Positions 1-8,476 of a DNA stretch of 64,000 nt are shown piece after piece. Each line of letters begins with the position of its first letter. Position 1 is the stretch's first letter. The DNA comes from AP-15 sp963796155. Its GTDB lineage: Bacteria; Pseudomonadota; Alphaproteobacteria; ATCC43930; CGMCC-115725. The notes under the pieces are model-generated. The model was given only the letters and a program-made list of their open reading frames with translations. It ran no database searches and was not told where the DNA came from. The translations under genes and the position numbers were made by a program. The stretch spans positions 62,001-126,000 of the forward strand of contig CAWCKT010000007.1 of assembly GCA_963796155.1 (NCBI GenBank), given 5' to 3'.

Positions 1-170
1 TGATTACCGCGTTCCAGTTCGAAGCTCAGCTTCTGGCCTTCGTGCAGGTTGCCGATGCCGGAGCGCTCGACCGCCGAAATGTGAACGAACACATCTTTCG
101 ACCCGTCCTCCGGCTGAATGAAGCCGTAGCCTTTTTGGGTATTGAACCACTTCACCGTTCCGATAGCCAT
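1..170 (-). CDS. Cold-shock protein, CspA family (C-terminus beyond window)
   Basis: Small single-domain nucleic-acid-binding protein of the CspA/OB-fold family, which melts RNA structure and acts as an RNA chaperone in the cytoplasm. The reverse strand from 170 reads MAIGTVKWFN, then RNP1 KGYGFI at residues 13-18 and RNP2 VFVHI at residues 27-31, both intact. About 56 codons are visible and the last dozen or so lie before the window. The ATG at 170 is preceded by AAGGA, a good ribosome site. It reads away from the gene at 596. Whether it is cold-induced or constitutive cannot be told. Confidence 0.95.
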   Translation of the reverse strand, partial: MAIGTVKWFNTQKGYGFIQPEDGSKDVFVHISAVERSGIGNLHEGQKLSFELERGN

Positions 171-595
171 TTTAGTCCTTCGCATAATCGAGAATTCGCC
201 GCCGCTCACGAGCGAACGGCGGGTCACACCACCACATCGAACGGAAAGCGGTCCGGCGCGCTTGCGCGCTCGGGAAGGCAGGCCGAACCATGAAGAAGCC
301 GACAAGTTCAAGATGGGCATTCCCGGCCGAATTACAAGTTGCGGCGCTCCGCCGGCCGGCGGCATCCACCGGGGCAGAGGTGGAACATCCGGGCGACGGT
401 CATTCTGATTCGGTAGACAGATATTGCTTCTATCGAAAAATTGCCTATTTCATATCTCGCGGACGGGGCTACCGCTTTACTGGGGAGATATCAATGCCCG
501 GGCCGGGTAATTCAACCTTTGAGCGAGATTTTGCTGCAGATCCGCGGCAAATTCGACGACGGGTGGTTGTCGACGTAATCTATCGTTGAACTTCG
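171..595. other. Intergenic region upstream of the cold-shock gene
   Basis: About 425 bases between divergent genes. Several short open frames cross it on both strands, but none resembles a known protein or has a convincing ribosome site. It must hold the promoter and 5' leader of the cold-shock gene on the reverse strand and any promoter for the gene at 596. Cold-shock genes often have long structured leaders, but I see no specific motif to point to. Confidence 0.5.
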
Positions 596-1444
596 ATGAC
601 GACGATGGAGGGACCAGAGATCCGGGAACTCGAGCTCACCCTATCGGGCGAGAGCGTCGCTCCGGGTGAGGCCTATCTCGCCGACACGCCGGTGCTGCAA
701 CCGCATGCGGGAACCCAGCCGGACCTGTTCCTGCGGTGGAACGCAGTCCCGCTCGCGGCCTCGTCCGTCGACGCCGTCGTTCATCTGCACGGGTTCTCGC
801 AACAGGCCGGAGCGATGACGCTCCCCGAGAAAGTGGCGAGCAGCGGGCTCGACCTCTCCGGCCGCGGGCGCGCGACGATCGCCTTCCTGCCCCGCGGCAA
901 CTGGCTGAGATATACGTGGTATGATTTCCCGGCCCTGCTCGCGGGCGGGATGGATCGGCTGGTGGAGTATGGCCTGCGACGCTTTGGCGAGGCGATGGGA
1001 CGGGGTGGGCTCGAGGTGGATCGGCTTATTCTCGCTACCCATTCGGGCGGCGGCATGCCGGCCATCGACACGATCGCCGGAGCGCGACGGCCGCCGGACG
1101 AATTCTATGTGTTCGACGGGCTTTACGGCCGGGACCCCACCCGGGACGACCCGATGCGGGGCCTCGAGGTCGTCGACCGATGGCTCGGCGAGCGGCTGCA
1201 GCGCGAGCCGGAGTGCCAGGGAGCGCTTCGGGTGATTTATATCGAGCAGCAGACCGGTCCGTTCTCGCGCAAGGTCGGGGAGCTCGTCGCGGACCACCTG
1301 GCGGCGGTCGATCCGGCGCTGGCGGCGGTTCTGCGGCGCCGCTACCGCGTCGAAGTATCGCGGGTACAACATTCGCAGATCGCACGGCGCTGCCTGCCGG
1401 AGCTGCTGGCTGGGTCGGATGCGGAGTTCGATTGGTCGCGGTGA
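596..1444 (+). CDS. Putative alpha/beta-hydrolase-like protein
   Basis: A 282-residue cytoplasmic protein with no signal peptide. The segment VVHLHGFS near residue 62 looks like the oxyanion-hole strand of an alpha/beta hydrolase. LILATHSGGGMP near residue 150 fits the nucleophile elbow (HSGGG, with Ser as nucleophile). A late His (VQHSQIARRC) could complete the triad. The substrate is unknown. It ends 17 bases before the TauD-like gene and is probably co-transcribed with it. The N-terminal 60 residues are not recognisable. The fold assignment rests on these motifs only and the function is open. Confidence 0.6.
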   Translation: MTTMEGPEIRELELTLSGESVAPGEAYLADTPVLQPHAGTQPDLFLRWNAVPLAASSVDAVVHLHGFSQQAGAMTLPEKVASSGLDLSGRGRATIAFLPRGNWLRYTWYDFPALLAGGMDRLVEYGLRRFGEAMGRGGLEVDRLILATHSGGGMPAIDTIAGARRPPDEFYVFDGLYGRDPTRDDPMRGLEVVDRWLGERLQREPECQGALRVIYIEQQTGPFSRKVGELVADHLAAVDPALAAVLRRRYRVEVSRVQHSQIARRCLPELLAGSDAEFDWSR

Positions 1445-1461
1445 ATGAGAGGGAGAGAAAG

Positions 1462-2310
1462 ATGACGTACGACCACATTCGGGTGACGCCGCTTTCGACG
1501 GCACTCGGCGCCGAGATCGGCGGCGTCGAACTGGCAGCGCCCGCGGCTGAGCCGGCGCTCGCCGAGATCCGCCGCGCCTTCGGCGAGTACGGCGTCATCT
1601 TCTTCCGCGACCAGCTTCTGACGCCGGACCAGCATCTTGCCTTTGCCCGGCGCTTTGGCGGCATCGAAGTCAACCGCTTTTTCGCCGCCGTGCCGGGCTA
1701 TCCGATGATCGCCGAGGTGCGCAAGGAGCCGGACCAGCGCCAGAATATCGGTAATGGCTGGCACACCGACCACAGCTACGACACCGCACCGGCGATGGGC
1801 TCGATGCTCTACGCCCGCGAAGTGCCGGCAACGGGCGGCGACACATTATTCGCCAGCATGTATGCCGCCTACGACGCGTTGTCGGACGGGCTGAAGGCGA
1901 CCCTCGCCGGGCTGCGGGCATGGCATTCGAGCCGGCACGTCTTCGGCGCCGAGGCCCATGCCCGGCGCGGCGACCTCAAGAGCCGCATCGGCAACCCGGA
2001 ACTCGCGACACAGGACGCCATCCATCCCGTCGTCATCCGCCACCCGGAGACCGGCCGCAGGGCACTCTACGTCAACCCGGGTTTCACCCTGCGCTTCGAC
2101 GGCTGGACCGAGGAGGAATCACGCCCGCTGCTCGACTACCTCTACCGACACGCGGTGCGGCCCGAGTTCACCTGCCGCTTCCATTGGCGCGCGGGTTCCC
2201 TCGCCTTCTGGGACAACCGCTCGACCTGGCATTTCGCGGTCAACGACTATCACGGCGAGCGCCGCCTCTTGCATCGCATCACGATCGAGGGTGTGCCGTT
2301 GTCGAGCTGA
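1462..2310 (+). CDS. TauD/TfdA family Fe(II)/2-oxoglutarate dioxygenase
   Basis: A non-haem iron dioxygenase of 282 residues that couples 2-oxoglutarate decarboxylation to substrate hydroxylation, as in taurine or 2,4-D degradation. The HxD iron-binding pair is visible in WHTDHS (His101, Asp103). The distal His257 lies in WDNRSTWHFAVNDY, followed by the 2-oxoglutarate-binding arginines in GERRLLHR. Length is usual for the family. The frame stays open upstream, but the ATG at 1462 follows GGGAGAGAAAG, fits the TauD N-terminus, and comes after the previous stop. Substrate is unknown; a second family member lies at 58731-59636. Confidence 0.92.
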   Translation: MTYDHIRVTPLSTALGAEIGGVELAAPAAEPALAEIRRAFGEYGVIFFRDQLLTPDQHLAFARRFGGIEVNRFFAAVPGYPMIAEVRKEPDQRQNIGNGWHTDHSYDTAPAMGSMLYAREVPATGGDTLFASMYAAYDALSDGLKATLAGLRAWHSSRHVFGAEAHARRGDLKSRIGNPELATQDAIHPVVIRHPETGRRALYVNPGFTLRFDGWTEEESRPLLDYLYRHAVRPEFTCRFHWRAGSLAFWDNRSTWHFAVNDYHGERRLLHRITIEGVPLSS

Positions 2311-2335
2311 AGGAGGGTCACGATGATTTTCGGGT

Positions 2336-2469
2336 TTCCCTGCCGGTTCCCTGCCAGGCCTTCGATTTTTGCCGTTGTCATGACCCAATCCTATGATCTC
2401 ACGCGATTTTTTCGACATGGGGGGTATCCCAAAAAAAATTTTCCCGGGTTTTCCCTGCGTGGCAGGGAA
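2336..2469. repeat. Repeat-rich leader with TTCCCTGC palindrome
   Basis: The stretch between the dioxygenase and the next gene holds two direct copies of TTCCCTGCC (2336 and 2348) and a hairpin, TTCCCTGC-GTG-GCAGGGAA, at 2451-2469 beside an A8TTTTCCCGGG tract. The motif family resembles the tandem TTCCCTGAGCTCAGGGAA palindromes at 52152-52191, so this is probably a dispersed intergenic repeat. The open frame running through it is in frame with the downstream gene but looks non-coding. Confidence 0.5.
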
Positions 2470-2481
2470 CGGGAGAGGCCG

Positions 2482-2967
2482 GTGCAGCTGCTTTGTCTCG
2501 TTTTGATCAGTGCAGTAAGCGCCGTCGTTCCGCTTGCGCACGCGCAACTGCTGACCCACCGCGATCTCTCTTATGCGATGGCGAAAACGATCGCGGAGAC
2601 GGCGATCGACAGCTGTGGCGCCAAGGGCTACGCGGTCTCGGCGGTCGTGGTCGATCGCGCCGGTGAGGTCATCGTCGCGATGCACGCCGACAACGCCAGC
2701 CCGCATACGATGGAGAATGCTCGGCGCAAGGCCTATACCGCGCTCAGTTTTCGCACATCAACCGCGGCCTACGCCAAACGCTATGCCGAGAACAACCCGG
2801 TGGTCCACCAGCAGGTGACCTTGCCCAACGTCATCGCCATCCCCGGCGGGCTGCCGGTCAAACTCGGCGACGAGGTCATCGCCGGGGTCGGCGTCTCCGG
2901 TTCGCCGGGCGTCGACGAGCCGTGCGTCCAGGCCGGGCTCGACAAGGTCGCCGATCAGCTCAAATGA
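2482..2967 (+). CDS. GlcG/HbpS family (DUF336) protein, exported
   Basis: A haem-degrading-domain (DUF336, GlcG/HbpS-like) protein. From the GTG at 2482 it begins MQLLCLVLISAVSAVVPLAHA, a clear Sec signal peptide cut near AHA-Q, so a periplasmic location is likely. The core shows the family pattern: a VSAVVVDRAGEVI strand, the helix with NARRKAYTAL, and the PGGLPVKLGDEVIAGVGVSG loop near the C-terminus. The frame is open back to 2323, but that part is repeat sequence, so I chose the GTG that follows GGGAGAGG. It lies 13 bases before the amidohydrolase, suggesting one transcript. Its biochemical role here is unknown. Confidence 0.85.
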   Translation: MQLLCLVLISAVSAVVPLAHAQLLTHRDLSYAMAKTIAETAIDSCGAKGYAVSAVVVDRAGEVIVAMHADNASPHTMENARRKAYTALSFRTSTAAYAKRYAENNPVVHQQVTLPNVIAIPGGLPVKLGDEVIAGVGVSGSPGVDEPCVQAGLDKVADQLK

Positions 2968-2980
2968 GGAGATAAACCAT

Positions 2981-4126
2981 ATGAAAAACGGCTTCCGTGT
3001 CTACGACACCGATACGCACATCGACCCGGGTGCCGACGTGCTGGAGAAATACGTCGACCCGAGCTTCCGCCCGCGCCTCGACGACCTCGCGCCCTATCGC
3101 CGCGCGATCAAATCGCGCAGCGTCGATGGAAGCATCCGCCACACCTATAGTTTTGCCCACAAGGCCTACGAGCGCACCCTGGGCGAGGCCGAGTCGCGTC
3201 CCGGATCCGCCGACGGCCGGGTCTGGCGCGGCGAGAGGCGGCCGAGCCCGGGGGTGGTCGACGACCGCTCCGACAACCGCGTCCTCGACATGGATGCCGA
3301 GGGGTCGGACGTGCATTTTCTCGTCCCGTCGGTATGGACGAGTGTGGTCGGGCTGCCCGACGTGTCACTCGAAATCGGCCTGATCCGCGCCTACCATCGT
3401 TTCATGCACGAGTTTTGCGGGCCGTTCCCGGACCGGCTCAAGGGCCCGATCGTGGCCTCGACGCGCGATGTCGGCGAGGCGGTGCGCGAAATCCGCGAAT
3501 GGGGCAGTTCGAGATGGGCGGTCGCGGTGCAGCCCTTGCTCGACAACGACCGGCCGGTCGATCATCCGGACCTCGAACCGATCTGGCGTGCCGCCGAGGA
3601 GCACGATCTGGCGATCGCGCATCACAGCTTTACCTGGTCGCCGCCCTATTTCCCGGGCTACGAGGACATGTGGGACAATGTCTATCTCGCGCGGCTCTGT
3701 TCGCATCCCTGGGGCGCCATGCGGTTCATGGCCGGTTTTCTGGCGGGCGGCATCTTGGACCGCTATCCCGCCCTGCGGCTCTGCGTGCTCGAATGCGGGT
3801 TCGGCTGGCTGCCGTTCTGGGTGCGGCGCATGGACGAGCAGGTCAGCTACGTCGGCCGCACCGCCAAGCTCAAGCACCTGCCGAGCGAGCATTTCGCCGC
3901 GGGGCGGGTGTTCTGCAACATCGAGGCGCACGAGCACGAGCCGATGTTCAACATGGTCACCGGCGCGCTCGGCGACGGGGTCCTGATGTTCGGCTCGGAC
4001 TACCCGCACTACGAGTCGTGGTTCCCCCACTCGATCGACAAGATCCTCGAGTGGTCGAGCCTCGGGCAAGAGGTCCGGCGCAAGCTCTTCTGGGAGAACG
4101 CGACGCGCTGCTTCAAGCAGACCTAG
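2981..4126 (+). CDS. Amidohydrolase family 2 (TIM-barrel metal-dependent hydrolase/decarboxylase)
   Basis: A 381-residue member of the amidohydrolase-related (PF04909) superfamily, which hydrolyses or decarboxylates cyclic and aromatic acids at a divalent metal. The first metal strand is DTDTHID (His13). Further ligands are likely His214/His215 (IAHHSF), and the C-terminal Asp is Asp340 in GSDYPH. Glu271 lies in VLECGFGWLP, typical of the family. The usual amidohydrolase-2 C-terminus (KLFWENATRCF) is present. No signal peptide. Its stop overlaps that of the convergent RidA-like gene by four bases. The substrate is unknown. Confidence 0.9.
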   Translation: MKNGFRVYDTDTHIDPGADVLEKYVDPSFRPRLDDLAPYRRAIKSRSVDGSIRHTYSFAHKAYERTLGEAESRPGSADGRVWRGERRPSPGVVDDRSDNRVLDMDAEGSDVHFLVPSVWTSVVGLPDVSLEIGLIRAYHRFMHEFCGPFPDRLKGPIVASTRDVGEAVREIREWGSSRWAVAVQPLLDNDRPVDHPDLEPIWRAAEEHDLAIAHHSFTWSPPYFPGYEDMWDNVYLARLCSHPWGAMRFMAGFLAGGILDRYPALRLCVLECGFGWLPFWVRRMDEQVSYVGRTAKLKHLPSEHFAAGRVFCNIEAHEHEPMFNMVTGALGDGVLMFGSDYPHYESWFPHSIDKILEWSSLGQEVRRKLFWENATRCFKQT

Positions 4127-4515
4127 AGTACGGCGACCGCCTCGACCTCGATCAGGAACTCGGGCTGCGCCAGTGCCGCGACCGCGACCATGGTGCTCGC
4201 CGGCATCTTCCTGCCGAAGAACTCCTCGCGGATCGCCGCGTAATCGGCTCGGTGGCGAATGTCGGTCACATAGGTGTTGACCTTGACGATGTTCGCCATG
4301 GTGCCGCCGCCGGCCTCGATCTGGGCCTTGACCGCCTGCAGGACGGCACGGGCCTGCGCCTTGAAGTCGCCGGGATGGGCGGCACCGCCTTTGTCGTCAT
4401 AGGCGACCTGACCCGCGATATAGAGGATCGTCTCGGCACCGGTCACCTTGACGGCTTGCGAATAGGCCGGCGGGTCGTATACGCCGCGCGCGGCGTATTG
4501 TTCGATCTTGGGCAT
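4123..4515 (-). CDS. RidA/YjgF family protein lacking the canonical arginine
   Basis: A 130-residue single-domain member of the Rid (YjgF/YER057c/UK114) family, whose archetype deaminates reactive enamines and imines as a trimer. The family outline is clear: LYIAGQVAYDDKG, the NIVKVNTYVTD segment and the final FLIEVEAVAV strand with its Glu. In RidA the substrate-binding Arg sits in P-A-R-S; here the same place reads MPASTMVAV, so that Arg is missing. This fits the Rid groups without imine deaminase activity. It is followed 16 bases upstream by the LLM oxidoreductase gene in the same direction, so they likely share an operon. Confidence 0.9.
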   Translation of the reverse strand: MPKIEQYAARGVYDPPAYSQAVKVTGAETILYIAGQVAYDDKGGAAHPGDFKAQARAVLQAVKAQIEAGGGTMANIVKVNTYVTDIRHRADYAAIREEFFGRKMPASTMVAVAALAQPEFLIEVEAVAVL

Positions 4516-4531
4516 GTGGTCGGCCTCCTCT

Positions 4532-5383
4532 CTATTTGGTCTGCGGGATCAATTTCGCCCAACGGTCGAGCACGGGCAGGATTTCGTCCGCTTTGGCCGG
4601 CGGCAGGCGCACGTTCATCCGCGCCACGCCGAGGTCGCGGTACCGCTTCAAGCGATCCGGATCTTCTTGGGCGCCGCCCAGAGTCACCGATAAGGACTCC
4701 GGATCGCGGCCGGCTTCTTGCGCCATCCGGCGGAAGCGCGGCAGGAAATCTTCGGCCTCGCCCGATCCGGCGCTGGAAGCTTGCGGGATGATGCCGTCGC
4801 CATAGCGGATCGCGCGGCGGGCTGCGTAGCGGAAGGCGCCGCCGACGATGATCGGCGGGTGCGGCTTCTGTGCCGGTTTGGGCCAGGTCATCATCGGCGG
4901 GAAATCGACAATCTCGCCATGATATTCCGGCTTATCGTTGGTCCAAATCGCCTTCATCGCTTCGATCTGCTCGCGCAATTTCTTGAAGCGGGTCTCATAG
5001 ACCGTGCCATGGTCTTCCATCTCCTCGGCGTTCCACCCGCCGCCGATGCCGAAGATGAAACGGCCGCCCGAGACCTGGTCGAGCGAGGCGACGAGCTTTG
5101 CGGTCTGGATCGTGTCGCGCTGGATGACGAGGCACACGCCGGTCGCGAGCTTGAGCCGCCTCGTCACAGCCGCCGCCGCGCTCAATGTGACGAACGGATC
5201 CATGACGTCGTAATACTGCCGCTCGAGCTCGCCACCGGTCGGCACGTTGAAGCGGCGGGTGACCGGGATGTGCGAGTGCTCGGCCACCCAAAGCGAGTCG
5301 AATCCGCGCTCTTCCAGAGCTGCGCCGAGCTCGGTGGGCGAGATCGAGTATTCGGTAAAGAAGATCGAAGCGCCGATTTCCAT
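4532..5383 (-). CDS. LLM-class (luciferase-like) flavin-dependent oxidoreductase
   Basis: A 283-residue bacterial-luciferase-like TIM barrel that uses F420 or FMN. Recognisable parts are EERGFDSLWVAEHSHIPV near the N-terminus, LKLATGVCLVIQRDTIQTAKLVASLDQ, the glycine-rich GRFIFGIGGGWN and the PPIIVGG strand before the last helices. Its length and layout match the group usually named 'LLM class F420-dependent oxidoreductase'. Such enzymes act as monooxygenases or dehydrogenases on small organic molecules; the substrate is not evident. It lies between the RidA-like and lyase genes with gaps of about 15 bases, so one operon is likely. Confidence 0.9.
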   Translation of the reverse strand: MEIGASIFFTEYSISPTELGAALEERGFDSLWVAEHSHIPVTRRFNVPTGGELERQYYDVMDPFVTLSAAAAVTRRLKLATGVCLVIQRDTIQTAKLVASLDQVSGGRFIFGIGGGWNAEEMEDHGTVYETRFKKLREQIEAMKAIWTNDKPEYHGEIVDFPPMMTWPKPAQKPHPPIIVGGAFRYAARRAIRYGDGIIPQASSAGSGEAEDFLPRFRRMAQEAGRDPESLSVTLGGAQEDPDRLKRYRDLGVARMNVRLPPAKADEILPVLDRWAKLIPQTK

Positions 5384-5397
5384 GGGTTGAGCCTCCG

Positions 5398-6771
5398 CTA
5401 TCTTGCTGTGTCTTCTCGAGCAATCTCGGCCGCGGTGGTGCGCGCCCGGGCGGCCGCCTCGCGGGCCATTTCCGCGCAGAGACCGGTGTAGCCGGTCGGG
5501 TCGAGCAATTTCTCGATCGCCTTCGCATCCAGATGCGCGGTCACCCGCGGGTCCTCGGCCAGCAAGGCTCCAAACGGCCGACCTTCGACGAACGCGGCCT
5601 GTGCGGCGTCATAGACGACGTCATGCGCGTGCTGCCGGCCGATCGCCGTGCCGAGATCGAGCATGACCGCCTCGGCCATGATCAGCCCGCCGCCGAGATC
5701 GAGGTTCCTGCGCATGCGGGCGGGATCGAGCCGGAGGCCCTTGAGCACCTCGACAAGGCGGCTGAGCATGTCGCCGGTTGCGACGCAGGCGCGCGCCTCG
5801 GCCGCCTCCATGATCAAGCTTGTCGTGCGGTCGGCCTCGTGCTCGGTCTGCATCGCCTCCAGGGCCAGCGGCACAGCGGCGCGAACCTCGGCCGCGGCGG
5901 CGATGATGTCCTGACAGAGTTTCGGATTGCGCTTTTGCGGCATCGTCGAGCTGCCGACGGTGCCGGGCGGCACCGGCTCCTCTACCTCGCCGTATTCGGT
6001 CTTCATCAGGGTGTAGATCTCGCGCGCGATCTTGCCGCAGGTCGCGGCCAACAAGCCGAGCAGGCAGATGTTTTCGGCGAGGTGGTCGCCGATCGTGCGC
6101 GCCGGCACGCGCATCGGCAGCATGCCGAGCTGCTTGGCAATGCCGGCCTGAACCGCCGGCCCCTGTGCGCCGAGCGAAGCAAAGGTGCCGGCGCCGCCGC
6201 CCAGCATCGCGACGAACAGGCGGGGTGCCGCCTGGCTAAGGCGCTCGACGTGGCGGATCGTCTCGTCGATCCACACCGCCGGCTTGTAGCCGAACGTCGC
6301 GGGTACCGCGTGCTGGCCATGGGTGCGACCGGCGATCGGCATCTCGGCGCCGCGTTCGGCGAGATCGGCCATCGCCGTCAGCGCTGCGCCGATCAATCGA
6401 AGGAAGATCCGGTGGGTCTCACGCAGCACCAGCAGGTCGCCGGTCTGCGTGATGTTCTGCGTCGTCGCCCCCCAATGCACCCAGCCGCCGTAGGGCTCGC
6501 CGGCAACCCGGCTAAGCTCCCACACCAGAGGCACGATAGTGTGCCCGGTGCGCGCCAACCCCTCGTCAATTCGCGCTCGATCTAAGAGTTCGAGACGGGC
6601 CGCGCGCGCGATCGCGGCCGCCGCCGGCTGCGGGATGATGCCAAGCTCGGCCTGCGCCTTGGCGAGTGCGGCCTCGACGTCGAGCCAGGCCTGCCAGCGG
6701 TTTTCCTGGCGATAGAGGGCGCGAATACCGGGATCCGACACGCGAGCGGCGGTCGGGAGTTCATCGCTCAT
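5398..6771 (-). CDS. Fumarase/adenylosuccinate-lyase superfamily enzyme
   Basis: A 457-residue member of the fumarase-aspartase-adenylosuccinate lyase superfamily, which performs C-N or C-O eliminations that release fumarate or lactonises muconates. The three conserved blocks are present: HWGATTQNI (99-107), RTHGQH (149-154) and the signature loop GSSTMPQKRNP (273-283) with the catalytic Ser. The closest pattern is the 3-carboxymuconate cycloisomerase (PcaB)/adenylosuccinate lyase-like branch. It is the first gene of a reverse-strand operon with the LLM and RidA-like genes, so a catabolic rather than purine role is likelier, but this is inference. Confidence 0.88.
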   Translation of the reverse strand: MSDELPTAARVSDPGIRALYRQENRWQAWLDVEAALAKAQAELGIIPQPAAAAIARAARLELLDRARIDEGLARTGHTIVPLVWELSRVAGEPYGGWVHWGATTQNITQTGDLLVLRETHRIFLRLIGAALTAMADLAERGAEMPIAGRTHGQHAVPATFGYKPAVWIDETIRHVERLSQAAPRLFVAMLGGGAGTFASLGAQGPAVQAGIAKQLGMLPMRVPARTIGDHLAENICLLGLLAATCGKIAREIYTLMKTEYGEVEEPVPPGTVGSSTMPQKRNPKLCQDIIAAAAEVRAAVPLALEAMQTEHEADRTTSLIMEAAEARACVATGDMLSRLVEVLKGLRLDPARMRRNLDLGGGLIMAEAVMLDLGTAIGRQHAHDVVYDAAQAAFVEGRPFGALLAEDPRVTAHLDAKAIEKLLDPTGYTGLCAEMAREAAARARTTAAEIAREDTAR

Positions 6772-7069
6772 GACGGTTCCTCCGCCGGGCGGATCGCTTG
6801 CGGATCATCGCCCCTTCGAGACGGGAGGTATATGGCGCCGGGCCGCATAGCAAGCATCAAGGGTTGCTCTCGTTGGCCGATCCGGCGGGCGGCGTTTACG
6901 GTCAGTCGATTCCGATTGCCTTATTGCAGGCGGTGATCGCGGCGCCCTTCAGGACTTCGATTACCGCATCGGAGCACCCGCCCACCCAATGCTGGGAGAC
7001 CGCACTTCGCCCGCTTCTCGGCCCAGCTCAGGGAGAGATTTGTGAATCCGTTCCCTTCTGACTGTGATT
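6772..7069. other. Divergent intergenic region
   Basis: About 300 bases between the reverse-strand lyase operon and the QueC-like gene. It must carry the promoter of the lyase-LLM-RidA operon. A short open frame (6798-7061) crosses it but has no recognisable domain or ribosome site, and I do not call it a gene. Confidence 0.45.
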
Positions 7070-7100
7070 TGGACGCTTTTTTGACGCCTGTCCGCATAGT
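7070..7100 (+). promoter_or_regulatory. SARP-type direct-repeat element upstream of the QueC-like gene
   Basis: Two heptamers, TGGACGC (7070-7076) and TTGACGC (7081-7087), are separated by exactly four bases, giving an 11-base period. Seven bases further on is CATAGT (7095-7100), a possible -10. SARP activators bind heptameric direct repeats spaced by four bases, about eight bases upstream of a -10. The same arrangement occurs at 11316-11348 before the pilin gene, and a SARP-type regulator is encoded between them. The identity as an operator is inference. Confidence 0.5.
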
Positions 7101-7184
7101 GTCACAAAGTGAGTACGAGAGTTGATTCGGCTAGTGGACGCGAAGCCGTGGGCTCCCGCTTTTGTGCCGGCATGGACACGCCCG

Positions 7185-8411
7185 ATGATCATTCGCAATT
7201 TGGCCATAGCCGTCAACAGCGAGATGAGGGTCGCCTCCGCCACCGTAGCCTGGGAAGATCAGCCGCATCGCGAGCAGGTGCTCAGATTTGAGATCCGTGA
7301 TGGTGGAGTCCGTGACGCGGGCGAGGTTGACGAACCACCCGCGGATGCTTTCCTCGCCGCGTGCTACCCTCTTGCGGCGGTGCACGGGGAGGCACGGGTG
7401 CGAATCGAGGGTCAACCCTGCCCGATGCTGGCCGAGGGATTGCGGACCGCCCACGCTTGGTGGACGGGCTGGGGTGGTATGCCTTCTCCTGCTCCCCTGA
7501 TCGAAACCCCTGCCCGACAACGCAGCAAGACGCCAACGGGCCCGCGGCACGCCGTCGGCTGCCTATCGGGGGGTGTAGACGGATTGCACATGCTGATGCG
7601 CAACCGGTGTCTTTATCAACCAGACGATCCCGCCTATATTCGCGAGGCGTTGCTGATCCACGGGTTCGACATCGGAAAGCGGGCGCGCGATCCCGAGAAC
7701 GAGCGCTTTCGTATGGCTCTGCAGCGTCTCGAGCCGCTGGCCGCGGAGATCGGGCTGCGGCTGATCCCGTGCCGAACCAACCTGCGCCATCTGCCCTCTA
7801 AGCCGGACTTCTGGGCGAGCCGCCACAACGGAGCCGCGCTGGCCGCCGTCGGACACGCAGCAACGCTCGGGCCTGCCTTTCTGTTCATCGGCGGCACACA
7901 TCACGTGACCAACTCGTTCCCGATGGGAACTCATTTCGCGGTCGATGGCCACTTCTCGAGCCAACGCGTTACCGTTATCCACGACGGCTCGCGATATTTC
8001 CGGATCGACAAGGTACGCGACGTCGCGCGCTGGCCTGCGGCGCTCGCAGCCCTGCGCGTTTGCCACGAAGCGCAAGGGGCTGAGGCCAATTGCGGACGGT
8101 GCGAAAAGTGTCTACGTACCCGGCTCGAGCTGCTGGCAGTGGGTGTCGAGGAGACTGCCGCGTTCGGCCCGAGTCTAACTCCGATCGAACTCTGGGACGC
8201 GGCGGTCTCGGAAGTCGTTCCGCCGCGCGCCGTTCAGTACGAGGACCTGCTCGCGCCGTTGCGAACCCGTGGCCTCCACAGGCTTTGCCGGTTACTCGAA
8301 AAAAAAATCAAATCATGTTGGGATGCGGAAGCCGCGAGACGTTCCGGATTTGATCGCGGCCTCTGTGACGATTTGCTTGTTCATGGCCCGAAGTCGCTTG
8401 ACTATCCCTAG
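7185..8411 (+). CDS. QueC-like PP-loop ATP-pyrophosphatase of unknown function
   Basis: A 408-residue protein with an N-terminal beta-rich domain (1-115) and a C-terminal domain like 7-cyano-7-deazaguanine synthase. The PP-loop reads CLSGGVDG (residues 127-133), so the Ser of the canonical SGGxDS is Gly. A QueC-type zinc site is formed by Cys293, Cys303, Cys306 and Cys309 (NCGRCEKCLRT). GGTHHVTNS (236-244) may line the nucleotide site. No other queuosine gene is nearby. I prefer the ATG at 7185; a TTG at 7122 would add 21 residues. The SARP-type regulator gene follows 65 bases later in the same direction. Function unknown. Confidence 0.75.
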   Translation: MIIRNLAIAVNSEMRVASATVAWEDQPHREQVLRFEIRDGGVRDAGEVDEPPADAFLAACYPLAAVHGEARVRIEGQPCPMLAEGLRTAHAWWTGWGGMPSPAPLIETPARQRSKTPTGPRHAVGCLSGGVDGLHMLMRNRCLYQPDDPAYIREALLIHGFDIGKRARDPENERFRMALQRLEPLAAEIGLRLIPCRTNLRHLPSKPDFWASRHNGAALAAVGHAATLGPAFLFIGGTHHVTNSFPMGTHFAVDGHFSSQRVTVIHDGSRYFRIDKVRDVARWPAALAALRVCHEAQGAEANCGRCEKCLRTRLELLAVGVEETAAFGPSLTPIELWDAAVSEVVPPRAVQYEDLLAPLRTRGLHRLCRLLEKKIKSCWDAEAARRSGFDRGLCDDLLVHGPKSLDYP

Positions 8412-8476
8412 GGGTCGATCGATGCTCCTTCGCGATCGACTGTTAAGAACCTTTTCTATGCATTAGGAAAATCCTG

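Noticed and set aside
290..589. 99-codon open frame before the hydrolase gene
   Set aside because: No domain, poor ribosome site and composition like non-coding DNA.
7185..8411. Qat anti-phage system member QatC
   Set aside because: QueC-like, but no QatA ATPase, QatB or QatD nuclease gene is adjacent; neighbours are a SARP-type regulator and a lyase operon.
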